Shown here: in pieces, positions 1-8,223 of the stretch | How positions within the stretch are numbered: position 1 is the stretch's first letter | How the letters are laid out: every line of letters begins with the position of its first letter | Source of the DNA: Desulfovibrio mangrovi | GTDB lineage: Bacteria; Desulfobacterota; Desulfovibrionia; Desulfovibrionales; Desulfovibrionaceae | Direction of reading: 5' to 3' | DNA length: 64,000 nucleotides | Assembly (NCBI RefSeq): GCF_026230175.1 | Contig: NZ_CP104208.1 | Coordinates: 1,860,001-1,924,000 of the forward strand | Program-made: the position numbers and the translations under genes | The notes under the pieces: model-generated | Seen by the model: the letters and a program-made list of their open reading frames with translations, nothing else | Told to the model about the DNA's origin: nothing | Database searches by the model: none

Positions 1-98
1 ACCAGCATATTGTCTTTCACCCCAACTATATACCACATTACCCCCGGTGGCATGAGGGGTCAACAGGACTTTGTTTTTTGAAAGGTTGTAAACAAACA

Positions 99-128
99 AA
101 AGCCCCCGATCCGAAGACCGGGGGCTTT
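99..128 (-). terminator. Rho-independent terminator of gltX
   Basis: Inverted repeat AAAGCCCCC (99-107) and GGGGGCTTT (120-128) with a 12-nt loop, 40 bp after the gltX stop. Read on the minus strand it is followed by TTTTGTTTGTTT, the expected U-rich tract. Confidence 0.85.
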
Positions 129-168
129 GAACTTGTTCCAGCTTTCGTGCTGAGACTGCGCGTAAACT

Positions 169-1581
169 CTACAGAGCCACGGCGCGGTCCATACGGGCGA
201 GGGTGCGTTCCTTGCCGAGCAGTTCCATCACGTCGGGCAGGTTGGGGCCACCCATGGCACCGACAAGGGCCACTCGCAGGGGCGGGCCAACAGCCTTGAA
301 CTTCAGGCCGTTGTCTTCCACGTACTTGGCCATCACATCATGCGTGGTCTCCTTGGTGAAGGATTCCAGCGCTGCGAAGAGTTCACGCAGTCCGGCCACG
401 TGCTTTCTGCCTTCTTCGGTCAGGGCCTTGCCCACGGCGGCTTCGTCATAGGCGAGCTCAGCATCGGCAACCAGCATGAAGCGCATGGCTTGTGCAAGCT
501 CCGGCAGATCCTTGGCGCGCTCCTTGAACAGCGGTACCAGCGCGGCGATGAACGCCTTGTCTGCACCGGCGAATCCTGCGGCTTCCACAAAGGGATACAC
601 CAGCTCCGCCAGTTCCACATCGGGAGTTGCCTTCATGTAATGGGCGTTCAGCCACTGCAGCTTGTCGGGATCGAAACCGGCAGGGGAACAGCTCAGTCCG
701 TCGGTCGAGAACTTTTCAATAAGCTCCTGCAGTTCGAAGATTTCCTGATCGCCGAAAGACCAGCCCAGACGCACCAGATAGTTCACCAGCGCCTGCGGCA
801 AAAAGCCCATCTTCTCGTATTCCATGACGGAAAGCGCCCCATGACGCTTGGAAAGCTTCTTGCGGTCGGAACCCAGAATCATGGGCACATGGCCGAACTT
901 GGGCACGGGGAAGCCCAGCGCCTCATACAGCATGATCTGCTTGGGCGTGTTGCTCACATGGTCGTCACCGCGCAGCACGTGGGTGATGTTGAGTTCGTAG
1001 TCATCCACCACAACTGCGAGGTTGTAGGTGGGCGAACCGTCACTGCGGCGAATGATCATGTCGTCCAGTTCGGCGTTGTCAAAGCCCAGAGGGCCCTTCA
1101 CAAGGTCAACCCACGAGGTCTTGCCGCTGACAGGGGCCTTGAAGCGTACCACGCGGCCTTCACCGGGGCCGAGGTTCCGCGCACGGCACTTGCCGTTGTA
1201 CTTGGGCTTGTCGCCAGCTTCGCGGGCAGCCTCGCGCATGGCCTCCACCTCTTCGGGCGAGCATTCGCACCAGTAGGCCTTGCCCTCATCGATGAGCTGG
1301 TCGATGTACTTGTTGTAAATATCGTCACGCTGGCTCTGATAGATGGGGTCCGCATCCCAGTCCAGCCCCAGCCAGCGCATGGATTCCAGAATGGCGTCCG
1401 TATACTCCTGTCTGGAGCGTTCACGGTCGGTATCTTCAATGCGCAGCACGAACTTGCCGCCCATCTTGCGGGCCAACAGCCAGCTGAAAATGGCGGTACG
1501 CGCACCGCCGATATGCAGATGCCCCGTGGGAGAGGGAGCGAAACGGGTGACAACCTGACGGGAATCTTCGGGATTCGTCAT
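169..1581 (-). CDS. gltX: Glutamyl-tRNA synthetase
   Basis: Class I aminoacyl-tRNA synthetase that charges tRNA with glutamate in the cytosol. The 470 residues match the family. The HIGH-type signature HLHIG is at residues 21-25 and the KMSKS-type loop KLSKR at about 242-246. Cys105, Cys107 and Cys132 fit the zinc-binding insertion of bacterial GluRS. I chose the ATG at 1581 over an in-frame start 24 bp upstream because GGAG lies 9 nt before it. The gene stands alone with its own terminator. Whether the enzyme also charges tRNA-Gln (non-discriminating) cannot be told from this window. Confidence 0.97.
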   Translation of the reverse strand: MTNPEDSRQVVTRFAPSPTGHLHIGGARTAIFSWLLARKMGGKFVLRIEDTDRERSRQEYTDAILESMRWLGLDWDADPIYQSQRDDIYNKYIDQLIDEGKAYWCECSPEEVEAMREAAREAGDKPKYNGKCRARNLGPGEGRVVRFKAPVSGKTSWVDLVKGPLGFDNAELDDMIIRRSDGSPTYNLAVVVDDYELNITHVLRGDDHVSNTPKQIMLYEALGFPVPKFGHVPMILGSDRKKLSKRHGALSVMEYEKMGFLPQALVNYLVRLGWSFGDQEIFELQELIEKFSTDGLSCSPAGFDPDKLQWLNAHYMKATPDVELAELVYPFVEAAGFAGADKAFIAALVPLFKERAKDLPELAQAMRFMLVADAELAYDEAAVGKALTEEGRKHVAGLRELFAALESFTKETTHDVMAKYVEDNGLKFKAVGPPLRVALVGAMGGPNLPDVMELLGKERTLARMDRAVAL

Positions 1582-1714
1582 GGATATATTCTCCGGAAAC
1601 CGCACATCACGCCGTCAGCAAGAGACGCATGGCGGATTGAATTCTCATTGGTACTGAACAATCTGAGCGGGCATGAGGGCAGCACTCCGCTGCACTGCTC
1701 ATGGCTCGGGGCGA

Positions 1715-1942
1715 CTACTCGTCGATGTTCTCCACGCCCTTTACCTCGCGCACTTCCTTGAGCACGAAACGCTCAACAGTGTTGCGCAGGGTAACCTTGG
1801 ACATGGGGCATCCCTTGCAGCGGCCGGTCAGACGAACCATCACAATGCCCTTGTCGGTGATGTCCACCAGCTCAACGTCGCCGCCGTCGTTCTGCAGATA
1901 AGGACGAACCTTGGCCAATGCGGCTTCAACTTTATCTCTCAT
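1715..1942 (-). CDS. NifU-like C-terminal domain protein (Fe-S scaffold or carrier)
   Basis: A 75-residue stand-alone NifU C-terminal (Nfu-type) domain. The diagnostic CxxC is Cys42 and Cys45 in RCKGCP, and the N-terminal half carries the typical LQNDGGDVELV stretch. Members of this family bind a [4Fe-4S] or [2Fe-2S] cluster, usually between two subunits, and pass it to apoproteins. No iscS or iscU lies nearby, so it is a free-standing carrier here. It ends 133 bp before the gltX start on the same strand; co-transcription is possible but not shown. Confidence 0.9.
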   Translation of the reverse strand: MRDKVEAALAKVRPYLQNDGGDVELVDITDKGIVMVRLTGRCKGCPMSKVTLRNTVERFVLKEVREVKGVENIDE

Positions 1943-2093
1943 AAGCCTGCTCCTGAAAGGATGTTCGGGGTATCGCCCCGGGCGCAGTCGTTCTAGCGCC
2001 CTTGAAATGGAGTGTCAAACAATGATGGCGTTCATGGCGTTCACGGATTGCACCTAACAGCCTGCGGCGCTTTTCAAAGAAGGTCCGCAGCCG

Positions 2094-2981
2094 TCACTCC
2101 GGCGAGACAGTCACCGTATATTTCTTGAGAAAGTCCACGGGGTGATAGCTCAACTTGGCCTTGCGCAACCCCTCGTCATCAAGATCCTGTTCGCGGTTGA
2201 TGTAGGTGCAGTCCGCGCCTTCCGCAGAGACAAAAAGGTTGTTGATGGCCTGATACACCCCGCGGTAGCCGTTGCGCCCCTTTTCGAAGTGCACCACCAA
2301 CGTATCATCGGTGAGCTTTTCGCCCACGGTGTAGGCCACCATTTCCCCGTCAATGTAGATAGCGCCGCCCACAAGGCCGGGAATGACGTCCCACTCTTCC
2401 AGCACGCGCACGATAGCCTCGTTTTCCGCGAGCAGGGCTTCAGATTCCTCGCACTCGCGCCACTGGCACCACTCTTCCTGCAGGGCAATCACATGCTCCA
2501 CGCAGTCGGGGGTAAGCGGGTGATATTCGAAGAGGTACTGCTTTTTGAACTGGTTCACATGGTTCTTTTTCTTGTGGAACTTGTTCCCGCTCAATGAGGC
2601 CAGCTCTTCCGCATTGTAAAGATAGTCCCATTGTCCGCGGGCTTCTTCCACGCTCACGCGACCGCCCAGCTGGGTCTGCCAACGCTCCATGAGTTGCTGC
2701 GGCACTCGGTGAAACACGCGTTCTTCCACCTTCAGGTGCGGGCACTGAGACCAGTCCACCTCGTGCCATGGGCCCAACGGCGCCCAGTAGCGCACATCAG
2801 GTCGGGTCTGGCGCACCCATACGTGTGTTTTGCTCCACGCCCATTCAAGGCCGTACTCATCGGCCCAGCCCCACAGGTTGGTGAAGCTGTAGTCCGAAGA
2901 CGGCGCAGGACACTTGGCAAAACGTTCGTTGTATTCTTGCATCCGATCCAGCGAGATCGGGCTAAACTGCAGTTCTGACAT
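2094..2981 (-). CDS. DUF2156 (phosphatidylglycerol lysyltransferase C-terminal-like) GNAT-fold protein
   Basis: About 295 residues resembling the DUF2156 family, a tandem GNAT fold related to the soluble domain of MprF/LPG synthases and to FemABX proteins. The N-terminus (residues 1-25) and the KKNHVNQFKKQY region fit this family. There are no membrane segments, so it is not a full MprF. The substrate is unknown; aminoacyl or acyl transfer is plausible. The start at 2981 has AAGGAG 9 nt upstream. That start lies inside the 3' end of the MATE gene (20 bp overlap), which points to translational coupling. Confidence 0.75.
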   Translation of the reverse strand: MSELQFSPISLDRMQEYNERFAKCPAPSSDYSFTNLWGWADEYGLEWAWSKTHVWVRQTRPDVRYWAPLGPWHEVDWSQCPHLKVEERVFHRVPQQLMERWQTQLGGRVSVEEARGQWDYLYNAEELASLSGNKFHKKKNHVNQFKKQYLFEYHPLTPDCVEHVIALQEEWCQWRECEESEALLAENEAIVRVLEEWDVIPGLVGGAIYIDGEMVAYTVGEKLTDDTLVVHFEKGRNGYRGVYQAINNLFVSAEGADCTYINREQDLDDEGLRKAKLSYHPVDFLKKYTVTVSPE

Positions 2982-4413
2982 TGGTCTTCGCTCCTTCAAG
3001 CGGGGGAGGACCGCATTCTTCAGCGGCCTTGCACCCCTTGTTGTTGCGCTTGATCATGCTGAACCGGTACCAGTCGCGCCTGAGCAGGATGTACATCATG
3101 GCTGTTGACTGGAACACCTGAGAAATCAGCATGGCAAGATAGACACCTTCCGCATCCTGCCACACCCAATGGCCCAGCGTGTAGGCAATGGGCAGACGCA
3201 CCAGCCACGTGGCGGAACTGTATACCGCAAAGGTGTAGATGGTGGCTCCCGCCCCCATCATGATGCCACCAAGGGTCATGCTGGCCACGGTGAAGGGGAT
3301 GGAAAGGAGGTTGTAAATCAAATAGTTCACCGCCTGTCTGGCAACGGCGGGTTCCGGCGCCAGAAACGCGGATAACGGATCAATGAACGGATACATGCAC
3401 ACGGCCACCACGGTCATGGAACCGCAGGCTATGCCGATAAGCCGCAGGGCGATACGAAGGGCTTCATCCTTACGGCCTGCGCCAAGGCTGTTGCCCACCA
3501 GAATGCTGCCCGTCATGTTGAAGGCGAATGCTGGCAGGAACAGCAGGGATTCCACCCGCATGCCGGCGGTCATGCCCGCCAGCGCGTTCACGTTGTCAAA
3601 TGGCAGCGAGGCGGTAATGGCAAAGAGCACCATGTAGCCCAGATGCCACAAAAGCTGCATGCCGCCGGAAGGCAGAGCCACCTTCACCAGATACGGCAGG
3701 GCCTTTCGTGCCCAGCGCAGGGGCGGGAACGTATCCCGCTTCAGCAGCCCGTAACGGTGCAGCATGCAGACGTTGAAGACCGTGGAGGCCGTAACGGAAA
3801 AAAAGGTCGCCCACGCCACGCCCTTGAAGCCGAAATTGGGCAGTCCGAACCAGCCGAGACCGAAACCAAAATCCGTAAAGGCATTCACGCCTGCGGCAAT
3901 AGCGGTGGAGGCCAGCGGAATGAGCACCAGCTTCTGGGCCCTGAACACCGCATTGGTCACCACCATCAGGTAATAACAGGGCAAGAGCAGCAGGAAGACA
4001 TCCAGAAAATAGCCGGTTACGGGCAAAATCTCGTCCGGAACCTGCAGAATGGCCAGAAACTGCCACTTGAACAATCGGCCGAAGACCCAGATGGCCGCAC
4101 CGCACACCAGCCCGATGCCGAGCACCAGCCCGATATACCGCAAGGCACGCCTGCGAAGCCCTGCCCCGAAGGACTGGCTTATGGCAGCCACACTGCCGTT
4201 GGCCACGGCAACCGCTATGACCAGAAAGAAGAACAGACTCTGCGAGATAAGCCCCACCGCAGCCTGTACGCCCCGGTCGATCTGCCCAGCCACCCAAACA
4301 TCGGTAAACCCGATGGTGAAATGAAAGAACATCATCACGACCTGCGGCCATGCGAGATTCCAGATATTCCTGTATGAAGCCTGATCAGTCTCAGGCGCAG
4401 CGTTTGTTGCCAT
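2962..4413 (-). CDS. MATE-family multidrug/toxin efflux transporter
   Basis: About 483 residues with roughly twelve hydrophobic segments and the opening NIWNLAWPQVVMMF typical of the NorM/DinF MATE superfamily, which exports cationic compounds in exchange for H+ or Na+ across the inner membrane. The two-fold repeat of six helices is visible, with the second half beginning near residue 245. The ATG at 4413 has no strong ribosome binding site; a TTG at 4428 is the alternative. The C-terminal tail is charged and cytoplasmic, and its coding sequence overlaps the next gene by 20 bp. Substrate unknown. Confidence 0.88.
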   Translation of the reverse strand: MATNAAPETDQASYRNIWNLAWPQVVMMFFHFTIGFTDVWVAGQIDRGVQAAVGLISQSLFFFLVIAVAVANGSVAAISQSFGAGLRRRALRYIGLVLGIGLVCGAAIWVFGRLFKWQFLAILQVPDEILPVTGYFLDVFLLLLPCYYLMVVTNAVFRAQKLVLIPLASTAIAAGVNAFTDFGFGLGWFGLPNFGFKGVAWATFFSVTASTVFNVCMLHRYGLLKRDTFPPLRWARKALPYLVKVALPSGGMQLLWHLGYMVLFAITASLPFDNVNALAGMTAGMRVESLLFLPAFAFNMTGSILVGNSLGAGRKDEALRIALRLIGIACGSMTVVAVCMYPFIDPLSAFLAPEPAVARQAVNYLIYNLLSIPFTVASMTLGGIMMGAGATIYTFAVYSSATWLVRLPIAYTLGHWVWQDAEGVYLAMLISQVFQSTAMMYILLRRDWYRFSMIKRNNKGCKAAEECGPPPLEGAKTNVRTAV

Positions 4414-4552
4414 CAGGCGAAACACCAATCCGTTACAAAAGATTCATATCCAGCTTGTCATAGTGCCCCACCCGCACACCCCGGTCAACCGACCAAAAGG
4501 GAACCATGTACCCGGGCGGAAACCACTGTTGCAGAACGCAGGCAAAAAACAC

Positions 4553-4581
4553 TTGCACAACAAGCACGCAATTTGTACAAA
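4553..4581 (+). promoter_or_regulatory. Candidate sigma-70 promoter for the small gene at 4624
   Basis: TTGCAC (4553-4558), 17-bp spacer, TACAAA (4576-4581). The spacer end and -10 form a perfect palindrome TTTGTACAAA, a possible operator. Confidence 0.5.
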
Positions 4582-4623
4582 ATACGTACAGACATCTCAC
4601 ACATCCCGAATACGGAGGCTGTC

Positions 4624-4959
4624 ATGCGCATATTCAAGGAAGAGCAGGAAACCAAGCGCGTCATATTCAATGTGGATGCAGACATTGCCGCACGACTCGA
4701 ACACGCCAAGAAAGTGGCGAAGCAGCTGGGCAAGAAGCTCAATGTGGAAGCCGTGATTGACGAGGCACTCGGGCGATATCTGGAAGCGGCGGAAAAACAG
4801 TTTTCCCGTCTGAAAGGCGGAACCAGAGGTGTTTCCGACGACCCCATCGTCATGGGGCCCTCCCCTGACGATGCAGGCGAACCGGCCTCCACCACGGCGG
4901 TACAGGTACGGCCCACCAGCAATCTGGCGCACTCGTCCGCCAAGCAGCAGAAAAAGTAG
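4624..4959 (+). CDS. Small charged protein of unknown function, possibly ribbon-helix-helix-like
   Basis: 111 residues; I do not recognise a characterised family. The ATG at 4624 has GGAGG 5 nt upstream, so the start is firm. Residues 8-55 run as a short beta-like stretch (RVIFNVD) followed by two predicted helices rich in Lys, Ala and Leu and ending VIDEALGRYLEAAE, a layout like ribbon-helix-helix repressors. The tail after residue 60 is low in hydrophobic residues and probably disordered. It is monocistronic, divergent from the MATE gene, and its promoter carries a palindrome, so self-repression is possible. Function unassigned. Confidence 0.7.
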   Translation: MRIFKEEQETKRVIFNVDADIAARLEHAKKVAKQLGKKLNVEAVIDEALGRYLEAAEKQFSRLKGGTRGVSDDPIVMGPSPDDAGEPASTTAVQVRPTSNLAHSSAKQQKK

Positions 4960-5784
4960 ACCTATACGGGAAAAAGTCAATCGCGGAGGCGGGAAGAACC
5001 TGTCTTTTATACGGGGCAAGGCAGAGAGCACGCCCGCATATGCATCCGCCAGATACAAAACAACAGGGCCGCTTCCGGCAGATGGAAGCGGCCCTGCTTC
5101 GTGTAGCAAAGAACGCCACACACAGATCGGCAAGGTGCAGGCAGGCCGAAGCGGAACGGCTCTGCTCGTCCGGCAGCCAGCAGTGCTTCCCTGTTGCGTT
5201 CAAACCGTTTCGTCGAGGGGCACACTCTGCGAATACTGGCTCTACGTGCTCCAGCTGCTGCTGCCGTGCATGAGTCGGGCACCTTTGCCGAGTCATGCGG
5301 AACGATGGAAAAATACCCGAAACCTTTCGGTTGGCTACGGGAGTGTGGCGATTGACACCGGCCGGCAGACCGGATCGGCAACCACCCACCACTCATGCCG
5401 TCCGCCGATGGCAGTCGCCGGACGGCATGAAAGCGGTGTGTCGCACCGGCTGGCATACCGGTGCAGCAGTTCGCTGCGCAGCATCGCCGCATGCGGACTC
5501 AGGCCCCCGCCGGATGGACGCATGGTGGCGGACCATGTGTCAGGTGTCATCACGACGGCCGACGCTCCTTCCGATGAACCTTGCAGGGAAACCACGGAAG
5601 GGGATCGGGAGTTCGACATACGGGGTTTCGCGAAGCGAATGTCGGTCCGGGCGTGCAAACCGGCAGGGATTGCGTTGTTGGTTTTCTAGGGGAACAACAC
5701 ACCCGGAATCCTGTTCCGTACGGAGGAGGCGGCCTCCGCACGCAACTATCGTCTCCGCCCATGCGGGCGGGAAATCATTATGCG
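4960..5784. other. Long gene-poor intergenic region with several inverted repeats
   Basis: No open frame here has both a ribosome binding site and recognisable protein sequence. The region holds a 13-bp stem hairpin (5064-5096), a 12-bp stem hairpin (5393-5404 with 5419-5430), a 7-bp stem (5443-5449 with 5458-5464), GGAGGC/GCCTCC (5725-5737) and CCGCCC/GGGCGG just past the lysA stop (5755-5770). It could carry a small RNA, a decayed gene or a long lysA 3' end. Confidence 0.5.
5064..5096. terminator. Strong hairpin, probable terminator
   Basis: CAGGGCCGCTTCC (5064-5076) pairs perfectly with GGAAGCGGCCCTG (5084-5096) around a 7-nt loop. The U-rich flank (GTTGTTTTG) is on the minus-strand side. 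It would therefore stop a leftward transcript, perhaps read-through from lysA or an unrecognised RNA; it may also stop the gene at 4624. Confidence 0.6.
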
Positions 5785-7077
5785 TTATGCGCTGGCGCGA
5801 AAGCGTTCGGCCAGTTCTGCCGCTTCAGGGTACATGGCGAGCAGATCGGCGATGGTCTCGCGACGACGGATGAGCTTCGGCCTGCCGTCGGACTGGATCA
5901 GCACTTCGGCAGGGCGCAGCCGCTGGTTGTAGGGCGAGCTCATGACATAGCCATAAGCGCCGGCATCCAGCATGCCGATGATGTCGCCTTCCATGATCTC
6001 GGGCAGTTCCCGGTCCTTGGCGATAATGTCGCCGGACTCGCAGATGTTGCCCACAATGGACTGCTCCATGGTTTCGGCAACAGGAGAACCATCCTCGCGG
6101 TAGATCTCCACGTCATGGAAGGAGTCGTACATGGCGGGACGCACCAGCGTGTTGAAACCGAGATCGGTACCCACGAACCGCTTGGGTCCGTTGTTCTTCA
6201 CGCTGTAACAGGTACCCAGCAATAAACCGCACTCCGCCACGATGTAGCGGCCGGGTTCGCACATGAAGCGGCCCTTGTAGCCGGTACGCTCGGCATATTC
6301 GGAAATGGTGGCGTGGAAGGCCGCACCCAGCTTTTCCATATCAAGGCGGGGCTGCCCTTCGTATTTGCGGTAGGGAATGCCGAAACCGCCGCCGAAATCG
6401 ATGATCTCAAGCGTATCCCACTGCTCGGCAATGGAGAGCAGCACCTGCATGGCGTCGATGTAGCCGTCGGGCTCCATGAACAGAGAGCCGATGTGCATGT
6501 TCACGCCGCACAGGGTAAGGTCGTGGCGCTCCAGAATGGCGCGCACCTCGTCCATGGTTTCGGGATCTACGCCGAACTTGGTCTGCTTGCCGCCGGTAAC
6601 GACCTTGGCATGATGCCCAGCGCCGATACCGGGGTTGAAACGGATGACCACCTTTCCGCCGGGATTGATCTCGCCGAACAGGTCGAGCTGCGAGAGAGAG
6701 TCCACGCTCACGTACACGCCGTGATCAATGGCGAACTTCAGTTCCTCGGCGGAAACGTTGTTGGAGATGAAGAGAATCTGGTCCGGCGTGAAACCGGCGG
6801 CAAGATTCATCACGATCTCGCCGGGAGACATGGCGTCTACCACCATGCCTTCCTCGCGAATGATCTTCAGCAGGTGAATGTTCGTGTTCGCCTTGGCGGA
6901 GTAGTTGGGCGTGAATCCGGGGTGGCTGGAGAGAGCCTTTATCTCGCGGCAACGGCGGCGGAGCATGTCCTCATTGTACACATACAGGGTGCTGCCGTAT
7001 TCTTCCACAAGTTCCATGGGCGTGTTGAGCCCGAAAAAATCCACGCTGTCCGTATAGGTGGAACGAACATTCGCCAT
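5785..7077 (-). CDS. lysA: Diaminopimelate decarboxylase, clostridial/Bacteroides-like type
   Basis: PLP enzyme of the alanine-racemase fold that decarboxylates meso-diaminopimelate to lysine. The PLP lysine is Lys62 in YSAKAN; HIGS (195-198), the GGGFG phosphate loop (229-233), EPGR (274-277), the catalytic Cys346 in NICESGD and Tyr375 in GAYGY are all present. At 430 residues it is of normal length. The N-terminal half resembles Clostridia/Bacteroidota LysA more than the usual proteobacterial form as I remember them. The start has AGGAG 7 nt upstream and lies 2 bp after the TrmB-like gene. Carboxynorspermidine decarboxylase is the main alternative. Confidence 0.85.
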   Translation of the reverse strand: MANVRSTYTDSVDFFGLNTPMELVEEYGSTLYVYNEDMLRRRCREIKALSSHPGFTPNYSAKANTNIHLLKIIREEGMVVDAMSPGEIVMNLAAGFTPDQILFISNNVSAEELKFAIDHGVYVSVDSLSQLDLFGEINPGGKVVIRFNPGIGAGHHAKVVTGGKQTKFGVDPETMDEVRAILERHDLTLCGVNMHIGSLFMEPDGYIDAMQVLLSIAEQWDTLEIIDFGGGFGIPYRKYEGQPRLDMEKLGAAFHATISEYAERTGYKGRFMCEPGRYIVAECGLLLGTCYSVKNNGPKRFVGTDLGFNTLVRPAMYDSFHDVEIYREDGSPVAETMEQSIVGNICESGDIIAKDRELPEIMEGDIIGMLDAGAYGYVMSSPYNQRLRPAEVLIQSDGRPKLIRRRETIADLLAMYPEAAELAERFRASA

Positions 7078-7079
7078 TG

Positions 7080-7781
7080 CTAGTCTCCTGTTATACCTCC
7101 CCGCAACCTGATCAGCTCTATTTCGTTAAGCAGCGCTTCGCGCATCAGGTATACAAGGTGCTTGTTCTTTGAATACAGGCACTGCCCCTTGTTCACTTCC
7201 ACCAACCCCACGATCACTTCGCTGGTGTCGGCTATCAGCTTCACATTGCCGGTGCCCGCATTGTTCTTCATATATTGCGCGCCCCTGATGCCGGGGTCCT
7301 CGTTGGAGAGGATCACCACCTTCAGCCCGCGTTCCACACATCCGGCTATCTCGTTCCGCAGCAGGGCCACGTTGGTCGAGTGCATCGAGATGTAGATGCG
7401 CAGTTCCGCCAGCAGCATCATGTTCCGCATCTTGTCCAGCGTGTTCTCATAGCCGGAAACGGTCAGATACGGAGCCGCGCCCTCCTCCTGCTCGGGGAGG
7501 TTCATTTCCAGAAATTCAATGGTCCGTGCACAGGACCGCTTCAAATTCAACAGCAGCTCTTCCTTGGGGGTCGCCACATACTTGCTGGCGTCCTCGCTGG
7601 AAACAACCGCCCCGCCCTTTTCCACAAGGCTGGACAGCGCCGCATAAGCATTGGAGCGGGAAATGCCCGCCACCTTGGCAGCTTCGTATCCGGTCATGCC
7701 CCCGTGACGGCTGAGCGTCACGTACATGAGCGATTCCTGCTGCGTAAAACCGAACTTCTTGAGTGCTTGGATCAGTTCCAT
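7080..7781 (-). CDS. TrmB-family transcriptional regulator
   Basis: 233 residues. Residues about 5-70 form a winged helix-turn-helix of the TrmB type (FGFTQQESLMYVTL, then GISRSNAYAALSSLVEKG). The remainder is an effector-sensing domain, with the region about 105-215 resembling the TrmB C-terminal phospholipase-D-like fold. TrmB proteins are best known as sugar-responsive regulators in archaea; bacterial members are less studied. The ATG has GAGGA 4 nt upstream. It is co-transcribed with lysA and has an operator-like tandem repeat in its promoter, so control of itself and lysA is likely. The ligand is unknown. Confidence 0.82.
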   Translation of the reverse strand: MELIQALKKFGFTQQESLMYVTLSRHGGMTGYEAAKVAGISRSNAYAALSSLVEKGGAVVSSEDASKYVATPKEELLLNLKRSCARTIEFLEMNLPEQEEGAAPYLTVSGYENTLDKMRNMMLLAELRIYISMHSTNVALLRNEIAGCVERGLKVVILSNEDPGIRGAQYMKNNAGTGNVKLIADTSEVIVGLVEVNKGQCLYSKNKHLVYLMREALLNEIELIRLRGGITGD

Positions 7782-7790
7782 TGCTTCCTC

Positions 7791-7810
7791 AGTGGTACTA
7801 ATTGGTACTA
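7791..7810 (-). promoter_or_regulatory. Tandem 10-bp operator candidate of the TrmB-like gene
   Basis: AGTGGTACTA (7791-7800) and ATTGGTACTA (7801-7810) are head-to-tail, 9 of 10 identical, one helical turn apart. The second copy overlaps the -10 box, a position that suits a repressor. Confidence 0.5.
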
Positions 7811-7836
7811 CTATGCTCCCGATCTCCGGAAGTCAA
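7808..7836 (-). promoter_or_regulatory. Promoter of the TrmB-like gene and lysA
   Basis: On the minus strand TTGACT (7836-7831), exactly 17 bp, then TAGTAG (7813-7808). It sits 27 bp upstream of the start codon. Confidence 0.65.
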
Positions 7837-8223
7837 TACCTCAGCCTGCAAATTGATAACTTTTTTCAACGCGAAATCGCGCCGATAATTTCCAGATTCC
7901 TTACAGAACAACGGGGCACTATGGCGCGTCGGACAAGCCTTGTCCACCACTGCCGGTCGCAGTGTCATCCCGCGTGCAGCCTCTATCGACCTCAGCCGGC
8001 AACGTCAACGGGTTCCAGCTGGGGGGAATGCCGTCCTTTTCCCCTCCGTCCCACGCTCGCCAGCATAGCAAAGTTTCCGTCGCAGGTCGTTACGTAATCA
8101 TCTTGATTCGCCTTTTGGTTGTTTCCGCCCTGACAACGCTGTACACTCCCCGCATTGAGCTTGATACACCGCTTTGAACGGAGCAGCCACCGCAGCGGCG
8201 CTGCTTATGACGGAGACATTGTC
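7837..8223. other. Intergenic region between divergent genes
   Basis: About 390 bp between the TrmB-like promoter and the M20 gene. I see no convincing gene. The stretch 7855-7880 is AT-rich. A promoter for the M20 gene must lie here but I could not pick one with confidence. Confidence 0.5.

Noticed and set aside
340-1761. Long open frame antisense to gltX
   Set aside because: It is the mirror of a real gene in GC-rich DNA; the sequence is low-complexity, with no ribosome binding site and no family.
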